Shown here: piece after piece, positions 1-6,155 of the stretch
Layout of the letters: the number at the start of each line of letters is the position of its first letter
Position numbering within the stretch: the first letter of the stretch is position 1
Assembly (NCBI GenBank): GCA_029265255.1
Contig: JAJUJQ010000039.1
Span: 1 to 7,062 of the forward strand
DNA: 7,062 bases
Source of the DNA: Spirochaetota bacterium
Lineage (GTDB): Bacteria > Spirochaetota > Spirochaetia > Treponematales > Rectinemataceae
Direction: 5' to 3'
Program-made: the position numbers and the translations under genes
The notes under the pieces: model-generated
What the model was told of the DNA's origin: nothing
The model's database searches: none
Seen by the model: only the letters and a program-made list of their open reading frames with translations

Positions 1-257
1 CCTCTGGAGCCATCTTCGCGCTGCTTCTGGCCTTCGCCGTCCTCTATCCGAGGGCGATGGTGTATCTCTACGGCATTATTCCCATCCGCGCGCCGGTGAT
101 GGTCATCGGCTACACCGCAATTGAGATTCTCTCGTCCTTTCTAGGGGCCGCGAGCTCGGTGGCGCACTTGACGCACCTTGCAGGCTTCGTGGCGGGAGCG
201 GCGTATTTCCCCGTCCGTCTGGGGGTGAACCCTTTCAGGAGGCTCCGGGAGCGCTGA
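1..257 (+). CDS. Rhomboid-family intramembrane serine protease, C-terminal fragment (5' end outside window)
   Basis: Reading from base 3, the frame is open to TGA at 255-257 and gives 84 visible residues. The first visible residues are SGAIFALLLAFAVLYP, matching the rhomboid GxSGA segment, so the catalytic serine is probably the TCT codon at bases 3-5, right at the window edge. Downstream, VAHLTHLAGFVAG matches the AHxxHLxGxxxG segment of the last catalytic helix; the second His (bases 174-176) is the expected partner of the serine. Hydrophobic stretches around these motifs fit membrane helices, and the protein ends in a short basic tail (FRRLRER). Rhomboids cleave transmembrane substrates inside the inner membrane; the substrate cannot be told from here. 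The N-terminal half lies upstream of the window. It runs tail-to-tail with the acyltransferase, and no convincing terminator is visible in the 72-base gap. Confidence 0.9.
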   Translation, partial: SGAIFALLLAFAVLYPRAMVYLYGIIPIRAPVMVIGYTAIEILSSFLGAASSVAHLTHLAGFVAGAAYFPVRLGVNPFRRLRER

Positions 258-329
258 GGCTTGCACGCTCGCCGGCTCTCCTGGGAGATGGCCCGACGGA
301 CTGACCAGCCATGTATTTTGGGGAGTTTT

Positions 330-1220
330 TCAGCCGCGGCGGCGGGCTTCGGTCTCTCGGTGCATGGCATCGAGCAGATCCATGATCGTATCGACGATGG
401 CCTGCTTTTTGTCGTCGCCGAAGTGGAGGTCGTATTTTACGGATTCAAGGAATTCGTCGCTGTCGTGGACGGGGCTCACGCTGTAGATCACGCGGTCTGG
501 CTGCAGGATGTCATCTTCCATGGCGCCCGAAGGGTTGAGCCTCAGAATGTTGCCGTTGACGGATATGAGGCAGAATTTTGAAAACGACTTGATGTACGAG
601 GCGATTTCGCGCACTCCCCGTTTTGACGAGGGGTCCCACGGGCGATACCTGGTCCCTGCTGGGAAGACGAGGACGATTTTCCCGCTCGTTTTGGCGACGC
701 TCAGTGCTTTCATTGCGGCATGGTTGATAGAGATGCTGCGCTTCATCTCCTGATACAGTTCTTTGGGGTCCTTGAATTTTTCCTTTATGATCTGCAGGGA
801 ACGCGAAGGGTAGATGACGATGCGCGTATACGCGCGTGCGAAGGCGTGGACGGCAGGGTTCTCTTCGTTGAGTTTGATCCCCGCGATGGCCACGATGCTG
901 GACGCGATCGACTCGCCTGCGGGCCCCAGTTTCCTCAGCAAATAGTGGAAGACCGGCAAGTCGAAGTTCGAATAATGTTCCATGAGGATGAGGGTCGATT
1001 CCCCCTTCTTTGCATAGCCGTAGAGCGACTCGAGGTTTTCGAACCCTTCTATCGCCGAAGAGGCGTCGAGATAATCGCGGATGATGGTGTCGATGTAGGG
1101 GAGGATCGATGGAATACCTTCCTGGTACACATTGCGCTCCGAAACCTGCGGTTCCTGAGGCACCCGGGCGATAAGTTCGCCGACAAGATGAGCATATGTG
1201 CTCTTGATGGTCTCCGTCAT
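330..1220 (-). CDS. Glycerolipid acyltransferase (PlsC/soluble GPAT-like, HX4D family)
   Basis: A 296-residue protein without a signal peptide or obvious transmembrane helix. The acyltransferase hallmark HX4D is present as HYSNFD (His82, Asp87), preceded by the strand STLILME. The substrate-binding block is FPAGTRYRPWDP at 186-197, followed by KRGVREIASY. Most PlsC enzymes have FPEGTR, so Ala replaces the usual Glu; this, together with the soluble character and the RxRPxDP tail, recalls the soluble chloroplast-type glycerol-3-phosphate acyltransferases (…GGRDRPDP). The expected role is transfer of a fatty acyl group to glycerol-3-phosphate or lysophosphatidate, the early step of phospholipid synthesis at the inner face of the membrane. 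GPAT versus AGPAT cannot be decided by eye. The ATG at 1220 is the only sensible start: the next Met is residue 80 and a strong promoter ends just upstream. The predicted leader is only about 8-10 bases, with at best a weak AAGAAA purine tract. Confidence 0.88.
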   Translation of the reverse strand: MTETIKSTYAHLVGELIARVPQEPQVSERNVYQEGIPSILPYIDTIIRDYLDASSAIEGFENLESLYGYAKKGESTLILMEHYSNFDLPVFHYLLRKLGPAGESIASSIVAIAGIKLNEENPAVHAFARAYTRIVIYPSRSLQIIKEKFKDPKELYQEMKRSISINHAAMKALSVAKTSGKIVLVFPAGTRYRPWDPSSKRGVREIASYIKSFSKFCLISVNGNILRLNPSGAMEDDILQPDRVIYSVSPVHDSDEFLESVKYDLHFGDDKKQAIVDTIMDLLDAMHRETEARRRG

Positions 1221-1233
1221 TTTCTTGGATAAT
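1204..1233 (+). promoter_or_regulatory. Candidate promoter of the DUF1848 gene
   Basis: TTGATG (1204-1209), 18 bases, then GATAAT (1228-1233): 4/6 and 5/6 matches to sigma70 consensus. Predicted start near 1240, giving a leader of about 27 bases that contains the GGAGG at 1252-1256. The -35 lies inside the first codons of the divergent acyltransferase gene, and the element abuts the -10 of the opposite promoter (1235-1240). Weaker than the minus-strand promoter. Confidence 0.4.
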
Positions 1234-1234
1234 C

Positions 1235-1263
1235 ACTATAGGCAGTTTAGCGGAGGCTGTCAA
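1235..1263 (-). promoter_or_regulatory. Sigma70-type promoter of the acyltransferase gene
   Basis: On the minus strand, TTGACA (1263-1258) is followed after exactly 17 bases by TATAGT (1240-1235), matching the -35 consensus 6/6 and the -10 consensus 5/6. Transcription should start near 1228-1229, about 8-10 bases before the ATG at 1220. Confidence 0.75.
1252..1256 (+). promoter_or_regulatory. Shine-Dalgarno site deciding the DUF1848 start
   Basis: GGAGG lies 10 bases before the ATG at 1267. It supports this start over the in-frame ATGs at 1198 and 1207, which lie inside the divergent acyltransferase gene. It is the only clear Shine-Dalgarno sequence seen in front of a complete gene in this window. 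Confidence 0.75.
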
Positions 1264-1266
1264 TTT

Positions 1267-2151
1267 ATGGCGATCGTGGTGAGCGCGAGCAGGCGCACTG
1301 ACATACCATCCTTCCATTCCGAATGGTTCTATGGGCGCCTGAGGGAGGGCTTCGTCGATGTGGCGAACCCTTACAATCCCAGACAGGTGAGGCGCGTGAG
1401 CCTCAAGCCGGAAGATGTGGCGTGCTTTGTCTTCTGGACGCGAGATGCGAGTCCTATGCTCGAAGGCCTCGGTGCGCTCGAGGAGTATGCATTCTACGTT
1501 CATGTGACCATTACCGGCTATGGCCCGCCGCTCGAGCCATGGGGGCCCGCTACAGGGGAGGCTGTAGAGGCGCTTCGGGCGTTGGCCGCGAGGGTCGGTG
1601 CTCACAGGGTAATCTGGCGATACGATCCGGTGCTGCTGGTCGGCCCCTACGATGCAGCCTGGCATGCCGAGCATTTTAGGAGGCTGGCGGGCAGTATAGG
1701 GGGGAGCGTGCGGCACTGTGTGGTGAGCCTCTACGACGCCTACCGGCATTCCGACGCGCGGCTTAAAAAGGTGGGGCTCATGCCCGCCTACACACCCGAT
1801 GAGCGGCGGCCATTGGTGCATGGCCCTTCTCCCGTGGTCGATGTGATGCACACGTTAACCGGAATTGCCAAGGCAGAGGGCCTGCCGATGACATTCTGCG
1901 CCGAGCCGACGCTCGCGAGCGTCCTGCCTTCGGAGCGCACGGCGTGCATCGATGCGCGCATCGTTCACGAGCTCACAGGACGATCATTCTCCGAGCGAAA
2001 AGACAAAAATCAAAGGTGCGGCTGCACCTGCATCGAGAGCGTCGATATCGGCAGCTACGGGACATGCCCGCGCGGCTGTCTGTACTGCTATGCGAACCGC
2101 AGAATTCATGGTGAGGAGAGAAAAAGCCGCGTGTCGCCGCGGTCCTCATGA
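1267..2151 (+). CDS. DUF1848 family protein with C-terminal radical-SAM-like cysteine cluster
   Basis: A 294-residue protein starting MAIVVSASRRTDIPSFHSEW, the typical DUF1848 (PF08902) opening, which fixes the start at 1267. Other family-like segments are FVFWTRD (54-60) and VIWRYDP (115-121). The C-terminus holds a dense cysteine cluster: C251, C253, C255, then CPRGCLYC (C267, C271, C274) followed by YAN. CX3CX2C is the spacing that binds the [4Fe-4S] cluster in radical SAM enzymes, where it is normally N-terminal; its C-terminal position here is a known DUF1848 trait. The biochemical function of the family is unknown to me, and an Fe-S cluster is inferred. No membrane segment or signal peptide is visible, so it is probably cytoplasmic. 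It diverges from the acyltransferase across 46 bases and converges on the HAD gene with a 6-base overlap at the stop codons. Confidence 0.9.
   Translation: MAIVVSASRRTDIPSFHSEWFYGRLREGFVDVANPYNPRQVRRVSLKPEDVACFVFWTRDASPMLEGLGALEEYAFYVHVTITGYGPPLEPWGPATGEAVEALRALAARVGAHRVIWRYDPVLLVGPYDAAWHAEHFRRLAGSIGGSVRHCVVSLYDAYRHSDARLKKVGLMPAYTPDERRPLVHGPSPVVDVMHTLTGIAKAEGLPMTFCAEPTLASVLPSERTACIDARIVHELTGRSFSERKDKNQRCGCTCIESVDIGSYGTCPRGCLYCYANRRIHGEERKSRVSPRSS
2121..2142 (-). terminator. Possible rho-independent terminator of the HAD gene
   Basis: Read on the minus strand just after the HAD stop codon: CCGCG, a six-base loop, CGCGG, one C, then TTTTT (2125-2121) and a pyrimidine-rich stretch. The stem is short but fully GC, and the U-run is correctly placed. 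It lies within the 3' end of the convergent DUF1848 gene, and its stem shares bases 2140-2142 with the palindrome at 2140-2157, so the two hairpins would compete. Confidence 0.4.
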
Positions 2152-2157
2152 GGACCG
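2140..2157. repeat. 18-bp perfect palindrome over the two convergent stop codons
   Basis: CGGTCCTCATGAGGACCG is its own reverse complement. Its centre, TCATGA, supplies TGA to the plus-strand DUF1848 gene (2149-2151) and TGA to the minus-strand HAD gene (2148-2146). As RNA it could fold into a 7-bp stem with a CATG loop on either transcript. No U-tract follows on the plus strand, so it is not a canonical terminator there. Confidence 0.7.
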
Positions 2158-2964
2158 ACGCTCCAGGAGTATCTGCGTAAACTCCGAGAACCCCGCACCG
2201 GACTCGCGCGATGTCACAAAGTGAGGCAGGTGCGCCACAAGGTCCCGATATGCAAGCAGATTCGCGACCCCGCAGGCCATGGGGAAGTGAGCGAACATAG
2301 GCTCATCGTTCGGGGAATCGCCGACGAAGACGGCCGAGGCTGCATCGTGCGCGTCGTCGTAGCCAAAGCGCTCCATCAAATAATGAATCGCCATGGAGAG
2401 TTTGTCGTATTCTCCCAGCCACGCATTGACATGAATTGAAGAAATTTTTGCATGCGCGCCCCCTCGTTCGAATATCGCTTTGATCTTTTGGGCGACGGAG
2501 AGCGGCAATATAGGCGCTTCTTCGGCGAAATCGATGGCGACATCGTAGAGCCGGGAGAATTGGTCGCGCGCGAGGCGGGCTGCCGGAACCTCGGCGAGCA
2601 CACGATCGCGCAGGGCGACGAGTCGTGGGTCAGCATTGGAAATGGCCTTGGGGTGCGTGAGCGTGTGAAGCCGGTGCTCCTCGGCCTCCCAGAACACAAA
2701 GGCGCCGTTCTCCCCTACGACACCGTCGACGGGCCATTCGCGCGCGATGAGATCGCACCAACCGGCGGGCCTGCCCGTCACGGGGACCACGATGAGGCCA
2801 GCCTCGTGGAGCCTCCAGAGCGCCGCGTAGCTCTCCGCGGACAGTTTGCCGTCCGTCGTGAGGGTGTCGTCGATGTCCATGAGGACGAACCTTATCCTGC
2901 GAGCCTCTTCCTCAGAGAGCGAAGAGATCGGCGCAAGAAGGGGGCTCTTCATATCTGTACTCAT
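2146..2964 (-). CDS. HAD-superfamily IIB phosphatase (sugar-phosphatase-like)
   Basis: A 272-residue protein with all four HAD motifs: I, DIDDT (nucleophile Asp30, acid/base Asp32); II, VPVTGR (Thr63); III, Lys188 in EYDKLS; IV, GDSPND (215-220). The large insert between motifs II and III, about residues 85-185, is where the C2B cap of type IIB members lies. This is the group that includes sucrose-phosphate, trehalose-phosphate and mannosyl-3-phosphoglycerate phosphatases, so a phosphorylated sugar or polyol is the likely substrate; the exact one cannot be read from sequence. It is a soluble, Mg-dependent cytoplasmic enzyme by family. The start at 2964 is chosen because it sits just below a good promoter; the ATG at 2952 (Met5) is an alternative that would allow a leader of about 17 bases. 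Neither has a clear Shine-Dalgarno site. It diverges from the 996-residue surface-protein gene. Confidence 0.88.
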   Translation of the reverse strand: MSTDMKSPLLAPISSLSEEEARRIRFVLMDIDDTLTTDGKLSAESYAALWRLHEAGLIVVPVTGRPAGWCDLIAREWPVDGVVGENGAFVFWEAEEHRLHTLTHPKAISNADPRLVALRDRVLAEVPAARLARDQFSRLYDVAIDFAEEAPILPLSVAQKIKAIFERGGAHAKISSIHVNAWLGEYDKLSMAIHYLMERFGYDDAHDAASAVFVGDSPNDEPMFAHFPMACGVANLLAYRDLVAHLPHFVTSRESGAGFSEFTQILLERRSS

Positions 2965-2975
2965 ACAACGACTGC

Positions 2976-3004
2976 ATGATATGCGCGGAGATGCGCGCCG
3001 TCAA
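2976..3004 (-). promoter_or_regulatory. Sigma70-type promoter of the HAD gene
   Basis: On the minus strand TTGACG (3004-2999), 17 bases, TATCAT (2981-2976); both hexamers match consensus 5/6. Expected start near 2969, leaving only about five bases before the ATG at 2964, so the message would be nearly leaderless. Confidence 0.7.
2983..2998. promoter_or_regulatory. Candidate operator: inverted repeat in the HAD promoter spacer
   Basis: GCGCG (2983-2987), six bases, CGCGC (2994-2998) is a perfect inverted repeat centred in the 17-base spacer between -35 and -10. The same bases also contain a direct repeat, ATGCGCG at 2981-2987 and 2991-2997, spaced ten bases apart (about one helical turn). A repressor bound here would block the HAD promoter. 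The GC-rich background makes chance possible. Confidence 0.35.
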
Positions 3005-3046
3005 GGCGAGTGTGCCGTGGCGCTCAATTCTGGCATGAAACTGTAG

Positions 3047-3052
3047 TACAAT
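3047..3052 (+). promoter_or_regulatory. Candidate -10 box of the 996-residue protein gene
   Basis: TACAAT (5/6 match to TATAAT) ends eight bases before the ATG at 3061, in a locally AT-rich stretch (ACAATAAAAAATC). No good -35 is seen at 16-18 bases. If used, transcription would start at about 3058-3061, giving a leaderless or nearly leaderless message; no Shine-Dalgarno sequence precedes 3061. Confidence 0.35.
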
Positions 3053-3060
3053 AAAAAATC

Positions 3061-6051
3061 ATGTGCACAAAGAAGGATATGCTGGGTCGCGCGATGCTGT
3101 TGCTAGTTTGGCTGGCCTGCGCCTCGGGGCCCGCCTATGCGCAACTTCTGGGCTCTCTGGAGCCCGTGCTCCACGTTCGAACGGATTCCTTCGATATCTA
3201 TGCTCCGCCGCGCCTGGAATCTCAGGCGATGAGGCTTTCAGGCTTTGCAGATCAGACCTATGCGATGCTCTGTGAATTCTTCGGCGTGAAGGTCTCGGAC
3301 AAACGCATACCGGTGCTCCTCAGCGACATCCAGTATTCTCTGAACGGCTATACGACGCTGTACCCCTCCAATCGGATCGTCATCCTTCTCGCCTCGGCGG
3401 ATCCGCGGAGCCAGCTCGCGACGATGCAGGATGAGCTCTCCAGCGTTTTTTTGCATGAGCTTGTGCACTATGTGACGCTGAATGAGAGGAGCCCAGGGTG
3501 GCAGGCTGCGTCCTGGCTCTTGGGCGACTGGGTCGCCCCGGAGGTCTGGATGATGCCACAAGCCATGGTGGAAGGCACGGCGGTGTGGGCCGAGAGCCGG
3601 CTTGGTGAGGAGGAACTGCTCTCGGGCGCCGCCACGAAAGAAAAGACTCAGGGGGCTTCCGACACCGGCGTGGGCCTGGGCCGCGCGGGGCGGCTCAATG
3701 ACTCGGCGGCGCTCGAGGTCGTGAGGCTTGAGAGGGCAAGAGGGCAGGCGAGGTCGATCTGGGAGGTCTCGGGCCTTGCGGATTTCTATGGCGCGGGTAG
3801 CCTACCATACCTCTATGGGGGGCTTTTTGTCGATTTTTTGAGCGAGCGGTTCGGGCCGGGCATGCTCGCGCGGCTTTGGCATGCGTCCGCGGGCGGCAAT
3901 CTCTGCATGAGCTTTGACGGAACGCTGACGAGTAAGGGCCTGTTGGAGCAGGAAACGGGGATAGCGTCGCCGCAGCTTTGGCAGGAATTTCTGGCATGGG
4001 TGGACGAGAAAAGCGCTCTTTCAGAGCTCCATAGGGATGAAACTGAGGGGGCGCGGGAACTCGTTTCGGGGTATGTCGGCGCGGTGGGCTTGGGGGATGG
4101 GATGCTCTATTTTGTTGATCTCGATCGGAGAGGGCTCTATGCGCTTTCTTTGGAGAGCGCCGCAGGGGGCGCTGTCGAGGGACATACAAATGTCCAAGGG
4201 GCCGGTGCGGGGAAAAACGTCTCAGAGCCCATAACGCCAGCGTTATGGCCGGAGAGACTGTTGGCCGTCGATGGAACTTTACGCAACATTTTTTTTAACG
4301 GAAGCTTTGGAGCACTGGAGCTCGACTGGATCCGCACCGATGCCCAAAACCGACAAATCCCCGCACGCTATCGCTACGACATAAAAAGCCACAGCCTGAC
4401 CTACGAGTACGACCTTCCCGTCCCAGCGCCGGGCAATGCACTCGTGAGCCTTCAGCATGAGCCCAGGAACGACATTTTCCTCTACGATCCCTGGGAGGAT
4501 CCAGAGACTTCAATCCGATATGGCTTGGCACGTGTCGGCACCGCAGTGCTTCCCGCACGCCAGGTGCCGCAGGGCTGCCTCGAGGTGGCCGATATCCCCG
4601 ACAGTGCCATCCGGTGGCTTTCGCCAGGGTTCCGAGGCCGCAGCGAGTCGGCAGATTCAGTCCGCTTTGCGCTCAGCATAGTTCCGGACAATGGACTTTC
4701 GCGGCTTGCCGTGCTGGAAGAAAAAGAGGGCACATGGCAGCTCTCGGTGGCGAGACATGCTCCCTCTGGTGGGCTGCACCAGCCACTCTTTGCCGATGCT
4801 TCTCACATTGTGTACCGGAACGCGAAGAAGGACGGCCAGACCGCCCTCTGTCTGCTCGACATTGCTGGTCAACTGTCGACGCCCGTCCCGGTAGCGTGGC
4901 TTTCGCCCGCCGAGTGGATCGCGCGGTATGCGCCGCAGTCTTCTGCTGCCATGGACGGCAGTCTGTCTACGCCTGCCCCAAATGCCCGGAATACGACACT
5001 TCGCCTTCCTCCCACCATGTTCCCTGAGTTCTTCTCCACGAGCCGCTTGCCGTACGCGGATGGTTCGCGTGTCGGCCTCGATTTCATCGCATGCGACCTC
5101 ACGGAGCGCCTTGCTTGGACGGCCTTCGCCGGCTGGGATTTTGCGACGCAGAGGCCTGCCCTCAGCGCTGAGGTCCAGCTGGCAGCAGGCGCCTGGCGCT
5201 TCAGGGTAAACGCGGCGGATCAAGGTGTGGCAGCTTCTTCTGTCGCGCGAAGGACCACAGGAGGGGCGATGTTGACGTGGACTCGCTCCTTGTTGCCCAG
5301 CTTTCGGAGCCTTTCAGTGCACCTGCATGCTGCGTTCGCGGGGGTGCAGAACAACTACGCCGCAGGAGGCTTCTTCAGTCTGGCTCCCGATTACTATGCC
5401 TGGACCACAGGGCTTGGGCTCGATTTTTCCAGCGCCTATGATTCGCGCACGCCTCCTTACGATACATTTGGCTTTTCTCTGTCCGGCGCCATAGACTATG
5501 AGTCCGCCAGCGTGGCAGGCTTCGGCGGAGTATCCCTTTCGGCGTCGGCGAGCCTGAAAGGGAGGCTGCGCGCTTCGGTCTATGGAGCCGTCGCCCCAGC
5601 CGGCGGCGTCGCCTTTACTCCTGCTGCGCGATATCTGGAATCAAAGGGCAGCTCCATGCTGTCCGCCGCCGATGTGCCCTATCCGGAATATAGAGAATAT
5701 CGGAGCTTTGTGGCCCCTTCGACATGGTATGTGTTTGGAGAGACGCAGTACCGCCTCTTTTCGCTCGAAGCTGGGTGGGGATGGGTCCTGCGTCTACCCT
5801 TCATGCCCTCGTTCGCGCTGAGAAGAATTGTCGGAAACTTTGGCCTTCGCGGCGCAGGGCTCGACATAGGGGGAAGGCCTTCTCTGTTGAGCTCGGCCTT
5901 CGCCGGGGTCGATTTCGATTGCGCAGTCCTCGCGGGGCTTGCGGCGGAGGCTCACGCACACTTCAAGGTCGAGGCCGCATGGGCCTTTCAGGCCAGCACG
6001 GCAAACGTCGCACCCCTCTGTATTTCAATAGGACTCCGGACTTCGCTCTAG
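3061..6051 (+). CDS. Secreted gluzincin metalloprotease / beta-propeller / outer-membrane beta-barrel fusion protein
   Basis: A 996-residue protein. Residues 1-27 look like a signal peptide (KK, hydrophobic MLLLVWLACASG, likely cut AYA|Q). Residues about 35-325 resemble the peptidase MA-like gluzincin fold: HELVH (His132, Glu133, His136) and downstream VEGTAVWAE with Glu171 as probable third zinc ligand; GSLPYLYGGLFVDFL (246-260) fits its helical C-terminal part. Residues about 335-615 contain short beta-rich blades (MLYFVDLDRRGLYAL; DIFLYDP; FALSIVPD…LAVLEE) like TolB/WD40-type propellers. From about 655 to the end, alternating aromatic/polar strands with Gly-rich turns look like a transmembrane beta-barrel; the last residue is Leu, not the common Phe. 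Inferred role: surface-anchored protease, substrate unknown. Residues 185-212 and 363-388 look like flexible linkers. A lipoprotein reading at Cys20 (WLAC) is a poor lipobox. T7 (3446-3452) and T8 (4289-4296) tracts lie in the gene. The start at 3061 keeps the basic n-region; Met7 (3079) has only a purine tract placed too close. Confidence 0.85.
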   Translation: MCTKKDMLGRAMLLLVWLACASGPAYAQLLGSLEPVLHVRTDSFDIYAPPRLESQAMRLSGFADQTYAMLCEFFGVKVSDKRIPVLLSDIQYSLNGYTTLYPSNRIVILLASADPRSQLATMQDELSSVFLHELVHYVTLNERSPGWQAASWLLGDWVAPEVWMMPQAMVEGTAVWAESRLGEEELLSGAATKEKTQGASDTGVGLGRAGRLNDSAALEVVRLERARGQARSIWEVSGLADFYGAGSLPYLYGGLFVDFLSERFGPGMLARLWHASAGGNLCMSFDGTLTSKGLLEQETGIASPQLWQEFLAWVDEKSALSELHRDETEGARELVSGYVGAVGLGDGMLYFVDLDRRGLYALSLESAAGGAVEGHTNVQGAGAGKNVSEPITPALWPERLLAVDGTLRNIFFNGSFGALELDWIRTDAQNRQIPARYRYDIKSHSLTYEYDLPVPAPGNALVSLQHEPRNDIFLYDPWEDPETSIRYGLARVGTAVLPARQVPQGCLEVADIPDSAIRWLSPGFRGRSESADSVRFALSIVPDNGLSRLAVLEEKEGTWQLSVARHAPSGGLHQPLFADASHIVYRNAKKDGQTALCLLDIAGQLSTPVPVAWLSPAEWIARYAPQSSAAMDGSLSTPAPNARNTTLRLPPTMFPEFFSTSRLPYADGSRVGLDFIACDLTERLAWTAFAGWDFATQRPALSAEVQLAAGAWRFRVNAADQGVAASSVARRTTGGAMLTWTRSLLPSFRSLSVHLHAAFAGVQNNYAAGGFFSLAPDYYAWTTGLGLDFSSAYDSRTPPYDTFGFSLSGAIDYESASVAGFGGVSLSASASLKGRLRASVYGAVAPAGGVAFTPAARYLESKGSSMLSAADVPYPEYREYRSFVAPSTWYVFGETQYRLFSLEAGWGWVLRLPFMPSFALRRIVGNFGLRGAGLDIGGRPSLLSSAFAGVDFDCAVLAGLAAEAHAHFKVEAAWAFQASTANVAPLCISIGLRTSL

Positions 6052-6155
6052 CGGAGCGCCGTAAGATTAAGCCCTTGGCGATTGAGGTGAGGAAAATTGT
6101 GGACACAGAAGGATTTCTGCAGGCTCTCTGTTCTTTTACCTTTCCGCCTCTGATA

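Noticed and set aside
258..329. Possible terminator between the rhomboid and acyltransferase genes (imperfect hairpin around 274-295)
   Set aside because: The stem contains a bulge and no T-run follows on either strand; the GGGGAGTTTTT at 320-330 is not preceded by a stem.
1198..1266. Upstream in-frame ATGs (1198, 1207) for DUF1848
   Set aside because: They lie in the acyltransferase coding region, lack a ribosome site, and family members begin at the (M)…SASRRTDIP segment served by the ATG at 1267.
511..1851. 446-codon open frame on the minus strand across the acyltransferase, the divergent gap and DUF1848
   Set aside because: It overlaps two genes with clear family motifs and crosses their promoters. 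Its translation is rich in His, Arg and Pro with no recognisable domain, as expected for a shadow frame in GC-rich DNA.
2452..2979. 175-codon plus-strand open frame opposite the HAD gene
   Set aside because: The HAD frame carries all four catalytic motifs; this one has none and runs through the HAD promoter.
3112..3123. Lipobox at Cys20 of the surface protein
   Set aside because: The sequence before the cysteine is WLA, with Trp at -3, a poor lipobox even by relaxed spirochaete rules; the AYA|Q signal peptidase I site is better.
3695..4189. 164-codon minus-strand open frame inside the surface-protease gene
   Set aside because: Pro/Arg/Ser-rich with no motif, and antisense to a well-supported coding region.
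6106..6119. Hairpin CAGAA-GGAT-TTCTG after the surface-protein gene
   Set aside because: Only five mostly AT pairs, and no U-tract directly after it on either strand, so it is not a credible terminator.
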